DNA of 27,053 nucleotides from JBMNUL01 sp050946255 (GCA_050946255.1 JBMNUL010000014.1:1-27053), one strand, 5' to 3'; shown: positions 1-7,354, numbered from the stretch's first letter. Numbers and translations: made by a program. The notes: generated by a model from the letters alone, not told the origin.

Positions 1-1
1 G

Positions 2-181
2 TCTGGAAAACGTTTCCGCAGGTGGCAAAAGGAGAGTGAAAATTCGCCGGAATTCGTGGGAATCAGCCCCAAAAACGTCTTGAATGCATGTCTCGGGAAA
101 GATTCTTCACTCCCGTTTGCCCTGATGAATCCCGAATCCGTTGTAAACGGACGCCACGCGCGTTCTCCTCGCAGTTACTAG
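2..181 (+). other. Left edge, no gene assigned
   Basis: One plus-strand frame stays open from the window edge to a TAG at 179-181 (59 codons). It could be the tail of a gene starting outside the window, but I recognise no family in it and short open frames are common at this GC content. A small inverted repeat (TCCGTT-GTA-AACGGA, 137-151) lies near its end without a T-tract, so I do not call a terminator. Nothing else is visible before the aldo/keto reductase stop at 242. Confidence 0.15.
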
Positions 182-241
182 GAAGCTGATTTACGCCACT
201 CCCTCATTCCCCATAACCATGTCGGAGCGGTCCTTCATCCA

Positions 242-1252
242 TCACACGACGCCCCCGCCGGCCTGCTTGCCGTTCTGAGCCATGACGCCGACGAGTGCAT
301 GGGGGACGTAGGGCTCCTCGAGATAGGCCGCCTCTTCGTCGGTCAGCGTTAGGTCGACGGCGTGCGTCATGCCCTCGATCTGCTCCGGCTTGGTCGCACC
401 GACCACGGGTGCGTCCGAGTTGCGCAGGAGCCAGGCGAGGGACACCTCGCTCATCGAGGCGCCTCTCGCGTCTGCTACCTCGGCGACGCGCGCAATCACC
501 TTCGCGTCAACGTCTGCGGTCGCGTCGTACTTGAACTTGGCGTAGGAGTCCTCGGCCAGTCGCTTAGAGGTCTCCCCGGGTCGCTTTGCCAGCCGCCCGC
601 CGGCCAATGAGCTGTAGGGGGTGACGGCGATTCCCTCCGACGCGCAGAACGGGAGCATCTCGCGCTCTTCCTCCCGGGCTATGAGGTTGTAGTGGTTCTG
701 CACGGAGACGAATTCCGCCATGCCGTGCTCGCGGGCGTAGAAGTTCGCCTTCGCGAGCTGCCACGCGAAGCAGTTTGAGATTCCTATCGCGCGGGCTTTG
801 CCCGCCTTGACGACATTGTCCAGCCCTTCCATGATCTCCTCAAGTGGCGTGTGGTAGTCCCACATGTGGTAGATGTAGAGGTCGACGTGGTCAAGCCCGA
901 GGTTGCCTAGGCTCTTGTCGAGCGAGCGCTCTACGTGGAGCTGTCCGCTCACTCCCGCCTCCATCTCTTCCACGGTGCGCGGGAGGAACTTGGTCGCAAG
1001 CACATATTCGTCGCGCCTTGCGAAATCACGCAGAGCCCGCCCTACGTAGCGCTCGCTCGAACCGTCTTGGTAGGCTATGGCGGTGTCGAAGAAGGTGATT
1101 CCGGCGTCCAGCGCCGCCCGGATGATCTCGCGGGCTCCATCCTCGGCTATCGTCCAAGAGTGTTGCCCGGTCGCCGGGTTTCCGAGGCCCATGCATCCGA
1201 GGCATATGCGCGACACTGTGATTTCGGATGGCCCAAGGTTCACATATTCCAT
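242..1252 (-). CDS. Aldo/keto reductase
   Basis: An NADPH-dependent aldo/keto reductase of 336 aa, cytosolic, with a predicted TIM-barrel fold. The family tetrad is visible: D56 and Y61 in FFDTAIAY, K88 in LATKF, and H129 in DLYIYHMWDY. The C-terminal part carries the cofactor region (APVVGATKPEQIEG). I chose the ATG at 1252 because GAGAGGAAG lies just upstream and the protein then begins directly with the first barrel strand (MEYVNLGPSEITVSRICLG). An in-frame ATG 21 codons earlier has no such site and adds non-conserved residues. The C-terminus has no ferredoxin extension. The physiological substrate cannot be read from sequence. It is the most downstream of three minus-strand genes, 109 bp after the cyclophilin-like gene, and may be cotranscribed with it. 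Confidence 0.93.
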   Translation of the reverse strand: MEYVNLGPSEITVSRICLGCMGLGNPATGQHSWTIAEDGAREIIRAALDAGITFFDTAIAYQDGSSERYVGRALRDFARRDEYVLATKFLPRTVEEMEAGVSGQLHVERSLDKSLGNLGLDHVDLYIYHMWDYHTPLEEIMEGLDNVVKAGKARAIGISNCFAWQLAKANFYAREHGMAEFVSVQNHYNLIAREEEREMLPFCASEGIAVTPYSSLAGGRLAKRPGETSKRLAEDSYAKFKYDATADVDAKVIARVAEVADARGASMSEVSLAWLLRNSDAPVVGATKPEQIEGMTHAVDLTLTDEEAAYLEEPYVPHALVGVMAQNGKQAGGGVV

Positions 1253-1361
1253 TTTTGCTTCCTCTCCATTCCGTATCTGTCCGCAAATATACCGCGGATT
1301 CCATCCTGCTCGCATGCTCCGTCCGCGCGCCCGCCGCTCGTAGCAAATGGGACCACGGTCA

Positions 1362-1715
1362 TCATTCTGCGAGAGCCAATGTCACCTCGACTTTTCCGTT
1401 TCCCAAGATCTCTTTGAGCTCGGATGCTGTAACATCTTCGATCTTCCCAAGTCTGGTGAAGCTCCATGAATTCGGGGCATAGTAGATAACCAGCTGGTTG
1501 CCCTGATAGAGAATGAGGTCTCCCGCTTCCGTATCGATATGCTCGTCGTTGGTCGGGAGGCTTCTTCCAAAGCTGCCGACTTTCTCCATGTTCGCATAAT
1601 CTCTCATCTTCAAAGTGATGGAGCCGTCTGCAAGCAGTTCTTTCAGTGCTTCAGCAGAAGAATTGTCCGCAAGTGCTGCTGTGAGAGTGGTGCCGTTAAC
1701 CGTTAGGGTGATCAT
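1362..1715 (-). CDS. Cyclophilin-like fold protein
   Basis: A 117-aa single-domain protein that resembles the bacterial cyclophilin-like beta-barrel family (Cyclophil_like type). Visible features are an N-terminal MITLTVNGTT strand, a short acidic helix (SSAEALKELL), a glycine-rich middle (YANMEKVGSFGRSLP), and the segment GDLILYQGNQLVIYYAPNSW, which in this family forms the barrel core and is followed by FTRLGKIED. Full length for the family. It has no signal peptide, so it is cytosolic. The biochemical role of these proteins is not settled, and peptidyl-prolyl isomerase activity should not be assumed. The start is fixed by AAGGAGATGAAACG before the ATG. Base composition is visibly less GC-rich than in its neighbours, which hints at separate ancestry. 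It sits between two redox-type enzymes on the same strand. Confidence 0.8.
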   Translation of the reverse strand: MITLTVNGTTLTAALADNSSAEALKELLADGSITLKMRDYANMEKVGSFGRSLPTNDEHIDTEAGDLILYQGNQLVIYYAPNSWSFTRLGKIEDVTASELKEILGNGKVEVTLALAE

Positions 1716-1784
1716 CGTTTCATCTCCTTGTGTTTGCGATACATCCGAATCCGTTTGAGTTGCAGCTTTTCCCTGTTGCTCTTT

Positions 1785-1810
1785 CCCAGACGAAGATTCC
1801 TCTGTCTGGG
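1785..1810. repeat. Intergenic inverted repeat
   Basis: CCCAGAC (1785-1791) and GTCTGGG (1804-1810) form a 7-bp stem with a 12-nt loop, between the decarboxylase-cupin gene and the cyclophilin-like gene. On the minus-strand transcript no T-run follows, so it is a poor intrinsic terminator. It could be an mRNA-processing or stabilising hairpin. Confidence 0.35.
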
Positions 1811-1850
1811 CTCTATTGTTCAGGGAATGAGACGCATCTCGTGAGCAGGT

Positions 1851-2594
1851 TTAATCTGCTTCCAACTTTCCGTACTGCTCATCGTCGACGGGCTCGAGCC
1901 ACTCGCTGGAGGCGTTGGTTCCTGGGACGGCCAGGGCAATGTGGGAAAACCAGCTGTCGGCTGTCGCTCCGTGCCAATGCTTGACGTTTGCGGGGATCTC
2001 GACCACATCGCCGGGGTGCAGCTTTCGAGGAGCCTTGCCCCACTCCTGGTACCAGCCCTCACCGTCGGTGCACAAAAGCAGCTGGCCGCCGTCTTTCTCA
2101 GCATGGTGCACATGCCAGTTGTTGCGGCAGCCCGGTTCGAAGGTCACGTTCGCAACGCCGAGTCCGCCCGCATTGGAAAGCGGGTTGAGGTAGCTCTGGC
2201 CGATGAAGTACTGCGCATAGGCATCGTTGGTTTGTCCCAGGCCGAACATGCCGCCATGTTCTCCGTCGTCTTCTGCCCAGACTTCCTTGGCGAGGTTGAA
2301 GACTGCCCAGCCCTTCGGCCAGCCTACATAGAATGCCGTGTGCGTGATGATTGCTGCGGCCTCTTTCCTGGTCACGCCATGTGCCTTCGCGTTTTGGAGG
2401 TGGTACGCGAGCGAGGAATCGGTGACTCCTGAGGACATGAGCGCAACCATGGTGATAATGCAACGGGTCTTGATGTCGATGGACTCATCGTTCCAGTTTT
2501 CCCCGAAGAGCACATCGTCGTTGTAGTGAGCGAATGCAGGTGCGAAGTTTCCGAGTTGGTCGCGCCCGGCCGTTTGCGTGATTTTCTCTGCCAT
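1851..2594 (-). CDS. Carboxymuconolactone decarboxylase-cupin fusion protein
   Basis: A 247-aa two-domain cytosolic protein. Residues about 20-105 are a carboxymuconolactone decarboxylase (AhpD-like) helical domain, recognisable from RCIITMVALMSSG, the AYHLQNAKAHGVTRKEAA segment, and THTAFYVGWPKGW. The domain lacks the CxxC peroxidase pair. Residues about 140-240 are a cupin barrel with a metal-binding motif (NWHVHHAEKDGGQ) and a second motif (PGDVVEIPANVKHWHGA). Such fusions are common in anaerobic gut bacteria and are usually annotated as decarboxylases or cupins of unknown substrate. The ATG at 2594 is preceded by AGAAAGGATT. An upstream in-frame ATG would add 26 unrelated, basic residues. 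It lies between a decayed hydrolase gene and a cyclophilin-like gene on the same strand. Substrate and reaction are unknown. Confidence 0.88.
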   Translation of the reverse strand: MAEKITQTAGRDQLGNFAPAFAHYNDDVLFGENWNDESIDIKTRCIITMVALMSSGVTDSSLAYHLQNAKAHGVTRKEAAAIITHTAFYVGWPKGWAVFNLAKEVWAEDDGEHGGMFGLGQTNDAYAQYFIGQSYLNPLSNAGGLGVANVTFEPGCRNNWHVHHAEKDGGQLLLCTDGEGWYQEWGKAPRKLHPGDVVEIPANVKHWHGATADSWFSHIALAVPGTNASSEWLEPVDDEQYGKLEAD

Positions 2595-2717
2595 TGTTAA
2601 TCCTTTCTCTATTTGCGATTCAGGTTTACGTCGGTATTTTTTGGTATCGAGTGAGATGTCCGCTCTGTGCAAAGCTCATGCAGATTAAGGGGTATGGGCA
2701 CTCGGCGGTTATCGGGT

Positions 2718-2846
2718 CTAGTTCTCGAAAGTGCGAAGCTCGTCTCGTATGAGCTCCAAGGTGACCTTCTCGTGCTCGACTTTGTCGGACTTGGCGAACG
2801 TCTTGTCCCATTCCCTGGTTAGATTGAGGTTCTCGGTTGCAAACAT
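2718..2846 (-). pseudogene. 5' fragment of an alpha/beta hydrolase gene
   Basis: This 42-codon frame has a strong ribosome binding site (AAAGGAG) before its ATG at 2846. It begins MFATENLNLTREWDKTFAKS, followed by DKVEHEKVT. That opening is what I know from the N-terminus of alpha/beta hydrolases of the YcjY/dienelactone-hydrolase type (NLTxEWDKxFxKSDKVxHxKVTF...), which normally run over 300 residues. After the KVT segment the similarity stops: a short unrelated tail follows and a TAG at 2718-2720. No catalytic residues remain. I read it as the surviving first 29 or so codons of a deleted gene, possibly still translated as a short peptide. The family match is from memory of the pattern and needs a search. 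Confidence 0.55.
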
Positions 2847-3037
2847 GACTGACTCCTTTCCTTTTGGAAGCCGTCTTAGTGGCTTACCGCCACCTTTGAT
2901 TTGTCCCGAAACAATTTTCCTGCAGCCATTTATCCATTACCAATACTTAATATGAACGCTTTGTAATGCCTAATAGGCATTGTTTATCAAAGATTCCTAA
3001 ATGGCGGATTGAGGGGAACGCATATGGGGAGATCGGG

Positions 3038-3160
3038 AAGCTTCGGTACTTTGGTGCCCTAATAGAAGGGGGCACGGTCATGGGCGCTGCGAAATCGCTG
3101 CACGTCACCCAGCCTACGCTCTCGCCCAGGCTCGAGGCCCACCATGGCGTGCTGTGGCGC
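3038..3160 (+). pseudogene. LysR-type regulator, N-terminal HTH fragment
   Basis: The frame reads KLRYFGALIEGGTVMGAAKS, then LHVTQPTLSPRLEAHHGVL. This matches the LysR winged-helix signature (LRYFxxVxExGSxxxAAxxLHVTQPTLSRQ...LE..LGxxLF). The recognition helix is recognisable but several consensus positions are changed, for example SPRLEAHH where SRQIRxLE is usual. The frame continues only briefly and ends near 3223 without a substrate-binding domain. A real LysR protein has about 300 residues. It probably once regulated the divergent hydrolase gene whose 5' fragment lies at 2718-2846, since LysR regulators often sit divergently from their targets. The perfect palindrome at 3163-3188 marks where the LysR similarity breaks off. 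Confidence 0.6.
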
Positions 3161-3162
3161 AA

Positions 3163-3188
3163 CCTCCGCCCGACGCGTCGGGCGGAGG
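3163..3188. repeat. Perfect 26-bp palindrome, no spacer
   Basis: The half-site CCTCCGCCCGACG (3163-3175) is followed directly by its exact reverse complement (3176-3188). On the plus strand CCTTTATA follows, so it might act as a weak terminator, but the T-run is poor. It lies exactly where the LysR fragment loses similarity, so it may mark a rearrangement junction. Confidence 0.8.
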
Positions 3189-3279
3189 CCTTTATAGTCA
3201 AGCTGGCGAGATTGGCGCGATAAGGGAATCGATAACCGTCCCCTCATCCAAATCCCATGCTGGCAAGTGGAAAGACTCC

Positions 3280-3408
3280 GAAATCATAGATGCCAATCCC
3301 AGTATGAGCCAGCGCACTTTGGAGAGGGTTCTGTCGAAACTCCGGAGCGAGCGCATTGTCGAGAAGGTCGGCGTCGCAAGATCGATGGCATACCGAAGGA
3401 GTGGCTAA
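3280..3408 (+). pseudogene. C-terminal winged-helix fragment
   Basis: This frame reads EIIDANPSMSQRTLERVLSK, then LRSERIVEKVGVARSMAYRR, and ends in TAA at 3406-3408. The pattern of an NPxxSQRxLxRxLxxLxxxxxIxKxG-x-AR-x-xxY segment is that of C-terminal winged-helix domains, such as those closing Fic or AlbA-type ATP-binding proteins. No start codon or upstream domain precedes it in frame. It is best read as the tail of a lost regulator or Fic-type gene. The parent family cannot be fixed from 43 residues. Confidence 0.45.
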
Positions 3409-3422
3409 GCGGCCTGACAGAT

Positions 3423-4952
3423 TCAGTCCTGCGTTTCGGACAGCGGCTTGTTCTTGCACAGCGCCATGAGCACTACGCAGATTGCGAGCACGGGCGCGAG
3501 CATCAGGTACACCGGGGCGAGAGCCTGGTTGTAGGAGAGCTGCACTGCCTGCTGCAACGTGTCGGACAGGCCGCGCACCAGCGCCGGCGAGATGGAGTTG
3601 ACGTCGAACCCCAAAACCGACACGCCGCCGAGCGAGGCGAGGTTGGTGCTCAGCGCCTGGGTCAGGTTAGCCGTGAAGACAGATCCCACGACGCTCGAGC
3701 CCAGGGTTCCTCCGATCTCGCGGAAGAAGTTGTTGCCTGCTGTCGCGGTGCCCACGATGCTCGAGGAGAACTCGTTTTGAACAATGAGCACCAGGATCTG
3801 CTGGCCAAGGCCGATGCCCAGCCCCAGCACCGCCAGCACCACGCATATGAACACCAGCGACGAATCGACGGTGATGGCCGAGAGCACGCACAGGGCCACC
3901 GTGCAGATCGCGCAGCTCACGAGCGGGAGCATCTTCGCGCGGTTCACCTTCGCCACCAGGTACCCCGACGCCGTGGAAGTGACCATCAGGCAAAGCGTCA
4001 TGGGAATCAGCATGCACCCTGCCACGCTGGCGGAAAGGCCGTTGACGATCTGCAGGTAGGTGGGCATGTAGGAGGTGACGCCCATCATGGCAAGCATCAG
4101 CACCATGCCGGTTATGGTGCAAAGGATGAAGTTACGGTTCTTGAACAGGTAGAGCGGCATCAGCGGCTCTTTGACGCGCCGTTCGATGATGACGAAGCAC
4201 ACGGCCATGACGATGGCGACGACGAATAGCCCGATGATGAAGGGCGAGTTCCAGGCGTACGAGTTGCCCCCAAGTGAAAGGGCGAGCACCAGGCAGCTGG
4301 TTGCAATGGAGAGCGTGACGATGCCCGCGACGTCGACGTCCGCCATCGTGTGACCGCTCTTGCCGTAGGGCGGCAGGAACACCGCCGCCATGACGATGGC
4401 CACAATGGAAAGCGGCACGTTGATCCAAAAGCACCAGCGCCAGGAGAATGCATCTGTGATCAGGCCGCCGAACAGCGGTCCGACCACCGTGCTGATTCCA
4501 AATGCCGCACCCATGATGCCCATGAACTTGCCACGCTGTTTGGGCGGGAAGATGTCAGCGACGATCGACTGCGAGAGAAGCATCAGGCCGCCACCGCCCA
4601 AGCCCTGAATAGCGCGGCCGGCGATGAAGGCGTTCATCGTTGGAGCGGCTGCGGTGACAGTGGAACCGAAAGCGAACACCGACATGGCGAAGAGGAACAG
4701 GTGCTTGCGCCCGAACAGGTCTCCCAGCTTTCCGTATATCGGCATCATTATGGTCGACGTGAGCATGTAGGCCGTGGTCACCCACACCATCTGGTCCACG
4801 CCGTTCAGGTCGCCCACAATCGATGCCATCGCCGTTGAGGCGATGGTCTGGTCGAGAGACCCTACGAACATCGCCATCATCAAAGCGGCAAACACGCAGT
4901 TCAACGCCTTGCCGCTCAGATGTTCATACGAGCTTCTGCTGTTCCCATCCAT
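3423..4952 (-). CDS. DHA2-family MFS multidrug transporter
   Basis: A 509-aa inner-membrane proton-coupled exporter of the 14-helix EmrB/QacA (DHA2) group. Visible features are helix 1 with motif D1 (VGSLDQTIASTAMASIVGDL), motif A in the helix 2-3 loop (GKLGDLFGRKHLF), GRAIQGLGGGGLM, and the exporter motif C in helix 5 (GPLFGGLITDAFSWRWCFWIN). These are the hallmarks of this group and the length is typical. The start at 4952 has AAGGAGGAGCG upstream. It is divergent from a TetR gene starting at 5201, a classic pump-and-repressor arrangement, so the repressor likely controls it. Drug, bile-acid or fatty-acid efflux are all possible; the substrate cannot be predicted. No truncation or frameshift is visible. 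Confidence 0.95.
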   Translation of the reverse strand: MDGNSRSSYEHLSGKALNCVFAALMMAMFVGSLDQTIASTAMASIVGDLNGVDQMVWVTTAYMLTSTIMMPIYGKLGDLFGRKHLFLFAMSVFAFGSTVTAAAPTMNAFIAGRAIQGLGGGGLMLLSQSIVADIFPPKQRGKFMGIMGAAFGISTVVGPLFGGLITDAFSWRWCFWINVPLSIVAIVMAAVFLPPYGKSGHTMADVDVAGIVTLSIATSCLVLALSLGGNSYAWNSPFIIGLFVVAIVMAVCFVIIERRVKEPLMPLYLFKNRNFILCTITGMVLMLAMMGVTSYMPTYLQIVNGLSASVAGCMLIPMTLCLMVTSTASGYLVAKVNRAKMLPLVSCAICTVALCVLSAITVDSSLVFICVVLAVLGLGIGLGQQILVLIVQNEFSSSIVGTATAGNNFFREIGGTLGSSVVGSVFTANLTQALSTNLASLGGVSVLGFDVNSISPALVRGLSDTLQQAVQLSYNQALAPVYLMLAPVLAICVVLMALCKNKPLSETQD

Positions 4953-5111
4953 TGTCTCGCTCCTCCTTGGACCCCCGGCGTTCCATCGCGCCGTTGTGTC
5001 CGATTTCGACTACTCGCCATTTGGTTATTATTTGACTGCCGTCTAGCAATAAGGAGGATATGAGACTAAACTAGGCTAAGCAATCTGCGATTCTTTCCTT
5101 TCGTCGTGTAT

Positions 5112-5140
5112 TTGACGATTCGCCCGATTCGTCGCATAAC
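5112..5140 (+). promoter_or_regulatory. Candidate promoter of the TetR gene
   Basis: TTGACG (5112-5117), a 17-bp spacer and CATAAC (5135-5140) match sigma-70 boxes at 5/6 and 4/6 positions. It lies 60 bp before the TetR start codon. Confidence 0.5.
5114..5133. promoter_or_regulatory. Candidate TetR operator
   Basis: GACGATTCGCCCGATTCGTC is an imperfect palindrome: 8 of 10 positions of each arm pair. It overlaps the -35 box and spacer of the candidate promoter, where a repressor would block transcription. Size and symmetry suit a TetR dimer. I infer autoregulation and control of the divergent efflux pump. Confidence 0.5.
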
Positions 5141-5200
5141 TTGTCGCGGAAAAGGCGCGCATTTGCAGCGGGCGACGCCGATTTTTGGAAGGAGAATGCC

Positions 5201-5839
5201 ATGGCAGCCAAACAGCCTGTATTGCCCGCGCACGTCATCGGAACCCGGATGGTGGCGGCCGAACAAGACAAAGGCACGGACGAGACCACCACTGATTCCG
5301 CGCGCAAGAAGGATATGCGCTGGCAACGCACCGAGCGCCACATCCTGCAGGCCTTCAGCAATCAGCTGGACCAGCGCCCCTTGAACAAGATCTCCGTCAC
5401 CCAGCTTGCTGCGGAGGCGGAGATCAACAAGGCCACGTTCTATCTGCACTATGCGGATATCTACGAGCTCGCAATCGCATATGCGCGCACAAGCGCAGAT
5501 GAGGTGGTGGACGACATCGAGCATCCGGAAGCATTCTTCTCGGATCCCGAGCTTTTCGCGCGCGAGTTCGTGGCGGCGCTCGACGGAGAGGAGCGCTTCA
5601 AGGAGGGGAGGACTTTTGTCGAAAACGGCCTGAGCTCGGTATTCGCCGACAGGTTGGCTGAACGCATCTACGAAGTGCTCGAGGGGCAGGAGTTACCCGA
5701 ATCGCCCGAGCAATCGCAGATGTTTCTCATGTTCCTCGTCCACGGTGTGATGGGCCTTCTGCCCCAATATCTGAAAGAGGACTCCGATTGGGTTGCCAAG
5801 ATGGCAGCCCTCGTCATAGAAGCAATGAGGGGGCAGTAG
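5201..5839 (+). CDS. TetR/AcrR-family regulator (probable pump repressor)
   Basis: A 212-aa DNA-binding regulator. The N-terminal helix-turn-helix is clear at about residues 45-90: RHILQAFSNQL, then KISVTQLAAEAEINKATFYL and HYADIYEL, the standard TetR pattern with the FYxHYxxxxEL recognition stretch. The rest is a helical ligand-binding and dimerisation domain without recognisable cofactor residues. A roughly 40-residue charged arm precedes the HTH, longer than usual. I chose the ATG at 5201 because GGAAGGAG sits just upstream; an earlier in-frame start at 5141 would overlap the promoter. It is divergent from the DHA2 transporter, which it most likely represses until an exported compound binds. 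The gene ends 70 bp before the convergent minus-strand gene. Confidence 0.9.
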   Translation: MAAKQPVLPAHVIGTRMVAAEQDKGTDETTTDSARKKDMRWQRTERHILQAFSNQLDQRPLNKISVTQLAAEAEINKATFYLHYADIYELAIAYARTSADEVVDDIEHPEAFFSDPELFAREFVAALDGEERFKEGRTFVENGLSSVFADRLAERIYEVLEGQELPESPEQSQMFLMFLVHGVMGLLPQYLKEDSDWVAKMAALVIEAMRGQ

Positions 5840-5909
5840 CCCAATATCTCTTCGAGCTCGCCAGGTTCACGTTCTCAAAGCCCCGCTCGAAAGGCCCCAG
5901 TTAGCTTCT

Positions 5910-6368
5910 TCAGTCGTAGTACCCGGCATCGAAGGCAGCATCTTTGAAACCGCAACCCGATTGATAGCATGTGGGGCGGAACCCGAGCACTTTCTTGTAG
6001 AGCTCCGGGTTCTTGCGGAGGTTGCAAAGCGTGTTGTACACTGCCGCGCCGTCAATGTCCACGATTCTGTCGTTCTTGGATATCATCGCGTAATACGCAT
6101 CAGCTGCGGAGAAACCCTCGATTCGAATGGGATTCTCGATATCATCGAAATGTCGCGGGTTCGGTAAGTCGACGAAGGCGCAAAATTCCCGGTAAATGTC
6201 ATCGTTTTCAGGAGCGAATAGCGTGCGTGAATAATTTGGACGATGCGAGAGGCTGCTCGTTTCCTCGTTAAGGTTCGCGTCAAGTTCCTTGAAGTACTCT
6301 TGAGCTGTGTAGCCGCGTTCGGCCTTTCCCTCTGCGATGAGTTGTTGTTCGCGCTCATATGAACCCAT
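5910..6368 (-). CDS. Conserved hypothetical protein with C-terminal cysteines
   Basis: A 152-aa soluble protein that I do not recognise. It starts with a charged helical stretch (MGSYEREQQLIAEGKAERGY), has a middle rich in aromatic and acidic residues with repeated F/Y-D/E pairs, and ends with a short CYQSGCGF motif close to the C-terminus. The two cysteines could bind metal or form a disulfide. No signal peptide or membrane helix is seen. The start at 6368 is supported by AAAGGAAAGAGG; an upstream in-frame ATG would add 22 residues rich in charged amino acids. It is transcribed alone, towards the TetR gene. The codon pattern and strong ribosome binding site make me confident it is a real gene. 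Function unknown. Confidence 0.7.
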   Translation of the reverse strand: MGSYEREQQLIAEGKAERGYTAQEYFKELDANLNEETSSLSHRPNYSRTLFAPENDDIYREFCAFVDLPNPRHFDDIENPIRIEGFSAADAYYAMISKNDRIVDIDGAAVYNTLCNLRKNPELYKKVLGFRPTCYQSGCGFKDAAFDAGYYD

Positions 6369-6470
6369 GGTGAGGCCTCTTTCCTTTTCCCTGTGCGCGT
6401 TCTTTGCAGGCGCTTGTCCCATCTCAACTTCCATCTTAACGACTTCTGAATGTTTTCGTTATGTGTTATT

Positions 6471-6485
6471 ACTGATATTTTCAGT
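6471..6485. promoter_or_regulatory. Small palindrome upstream of the 152-aa gene
   Basis: ACTGA-TATTT-TCAGT lies about 100 bp upstream of the start at 6368, in an AT-rich stretch that probably holds its promoter. The rest of 6435-6721 shows no gene I can support. Confidence 0.3.
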
Positions 6486-6721
6486 TATCCCGGCCTTGTG
6501 TGACTTGCCAGTTTCTACGGAAAAATTGCATCATTCTCTTGCTCTGAACAATTTGGGGCGGGCTTGTCTGAGGGAATGTGGCTGACGACGTCCTGGATAC
6601 CATTGTCAGAGGGTTGCATTGGCAGGATAGGGCAAGTTCACGTCAGACAGTTCCATTAGATTGCGGATGCCTGTCAATCTCAAAAGGGGATAGAGATGAA
6701 GATTCAGCTTTGCGCTGGTAC

Positions 6722-7198
6722 TTAGCGCTGGCCTTTGGGAATGCGCACGAGCAGGAAGAACGCGATTCCCATGAGCACTAGGCCTGCCCCGTCGAAGATG
6801 ATGAAGCGGGTGAGGCTCGATGCGAGCGCGGCGATGGAGCCGTGGAGGCTGACCAGCAGGATCGACTCTCCGACGAGGCCGATGAGCTGCTGCACTAGCA
6901 CGATGCCGAAAAGCAGCATGTGCCTGTGGGGGTTCCAGATGACGGGCGGGTAGGTGGCGTTCCACATCAGGAACAGAATTCCGATGGAGCGCAAGACGAC
7001 GCGTCCGGTCTCACCCGAGAGGGCATAGCTTGAGAGATATGCGTCCGGCCAGATGATGAACGCGATGGCGCATTGGACGTTGATGACGAAGACGGCGAGC
7101 ACGGCGATACGTGCGAACCATATCCTGCCTTTGCCCTGTTGCGGGTACTGTTGCGAGCCGTCGAGCATCAAGTCCCTTTCCATCCGTTTCCAATCCAT
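6722..7198 (-). CDS. Four-helix membrane protein of unknown function
   Basis: A 158-aa integral membrane protein. Four hydrophobic segments can be seen: about 28-48 (WFARIAVLAVFVINVQCAIA), 67-85 (LRSIGILFLMWNATYPPVI), 94-117 (LLFGIVLVQQLIGLVGESIL), and 131-150 (FIIFDGAGLVLMGIAFFLLV). Loops are short, and the N-terminus is cytosolic and charged. I recognise no named family. Similar small membrane proteins occur as hypotheticals in actinobacteria and clostridia. The start is ambiguous: the ATG at 7198 has only a weak AAAG upstream, while ATGs 5 and 10 codons further in have better purine-rich leaders (GGAAACGG, GGAAAGGG). None of the choices affects the helices. No operon partner is adjacent. 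Confidence 0.7.
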   Translation of the reverse strand: MDWKRMERDLMLDGSQQYPQQGKGRIWFARIAVLAVFVINVQCAIAFIIWPDAYLSSYALSGETGRVVLRSIGILFLMWNATYPPVIWNPHRHMLLFGIVLVQQLIGLVGESILLVSLHGSIAALASSLTRFIIFDGAGLVLMGIAFFLLVRIPKGQR

Positions 7199-7234
7199 TA
7201 CTACTTTATGATGTTAACCAAGCTGCCACTTCTC

Positions 7235-7270
7235 CTTCTACCAGATTTCTCCGGAGAAATCTGGTAGAAG
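7235..7270. repeat. Perfect 36-bp palindrome, no spacer
   Basis: CTTCTACCAGATTTCTCC (7235-7252) is followed at once by its exact reverse complement (7253-7270). No T-run flanks it on either strand, so it is not a standard terminator. It separates the membrane-protein gene from an orphan coding-like fragment. Confidence 0.85.
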
Positions 7271-7354
7271 ATTACCCTCAGTACGAGGACATCGACAGTT
7301 CCTACACCATCTTGGACGAGATGCTGGATTCGTTTCCGATCAAGGAGTGGCGAC
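7271..7354 (+). other. Orphan coding-like fragment
   Basis: One plus-strand frame, continuing out of the palindrome, reads EDYPQYEDIDSSYTILDEML, then DSFPIKEWRLSR. It looks like genuine protein in composition (acidic and helical with spaced aromatics) but has no start, and it soon runs into the antisense of the EFR1 gene. It may be the tail of a lost gene joined at the palindrome. No family assigned. Confidence 0.3.

Noticed and set aside
137..151. TCCGTT-GTA-AACGGA inverted repeat
   Set aside because: No T-run and no linked promoter; too short to interpret.
1785..1810. Terminator between the cupin and cyclophilin-like genes
   Set aside because: Stem is good but no T-run follows on the minus-strand transcript; kept only as a repeat.
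3267..4229. Long plus-strand open frame antisense to the efflux pump
   Set aside because: Composition is His/Arg/Asp-rich and shadow-like; the opposite strand is an unmistakable membrane transporter.
5052..5074. AGGAGG followed by a four-codon frame (ATG 5060), possible leader peptide
   Set aside because: The spacing to the ATG is only two bases, too short, and nothing suggests attenuation.
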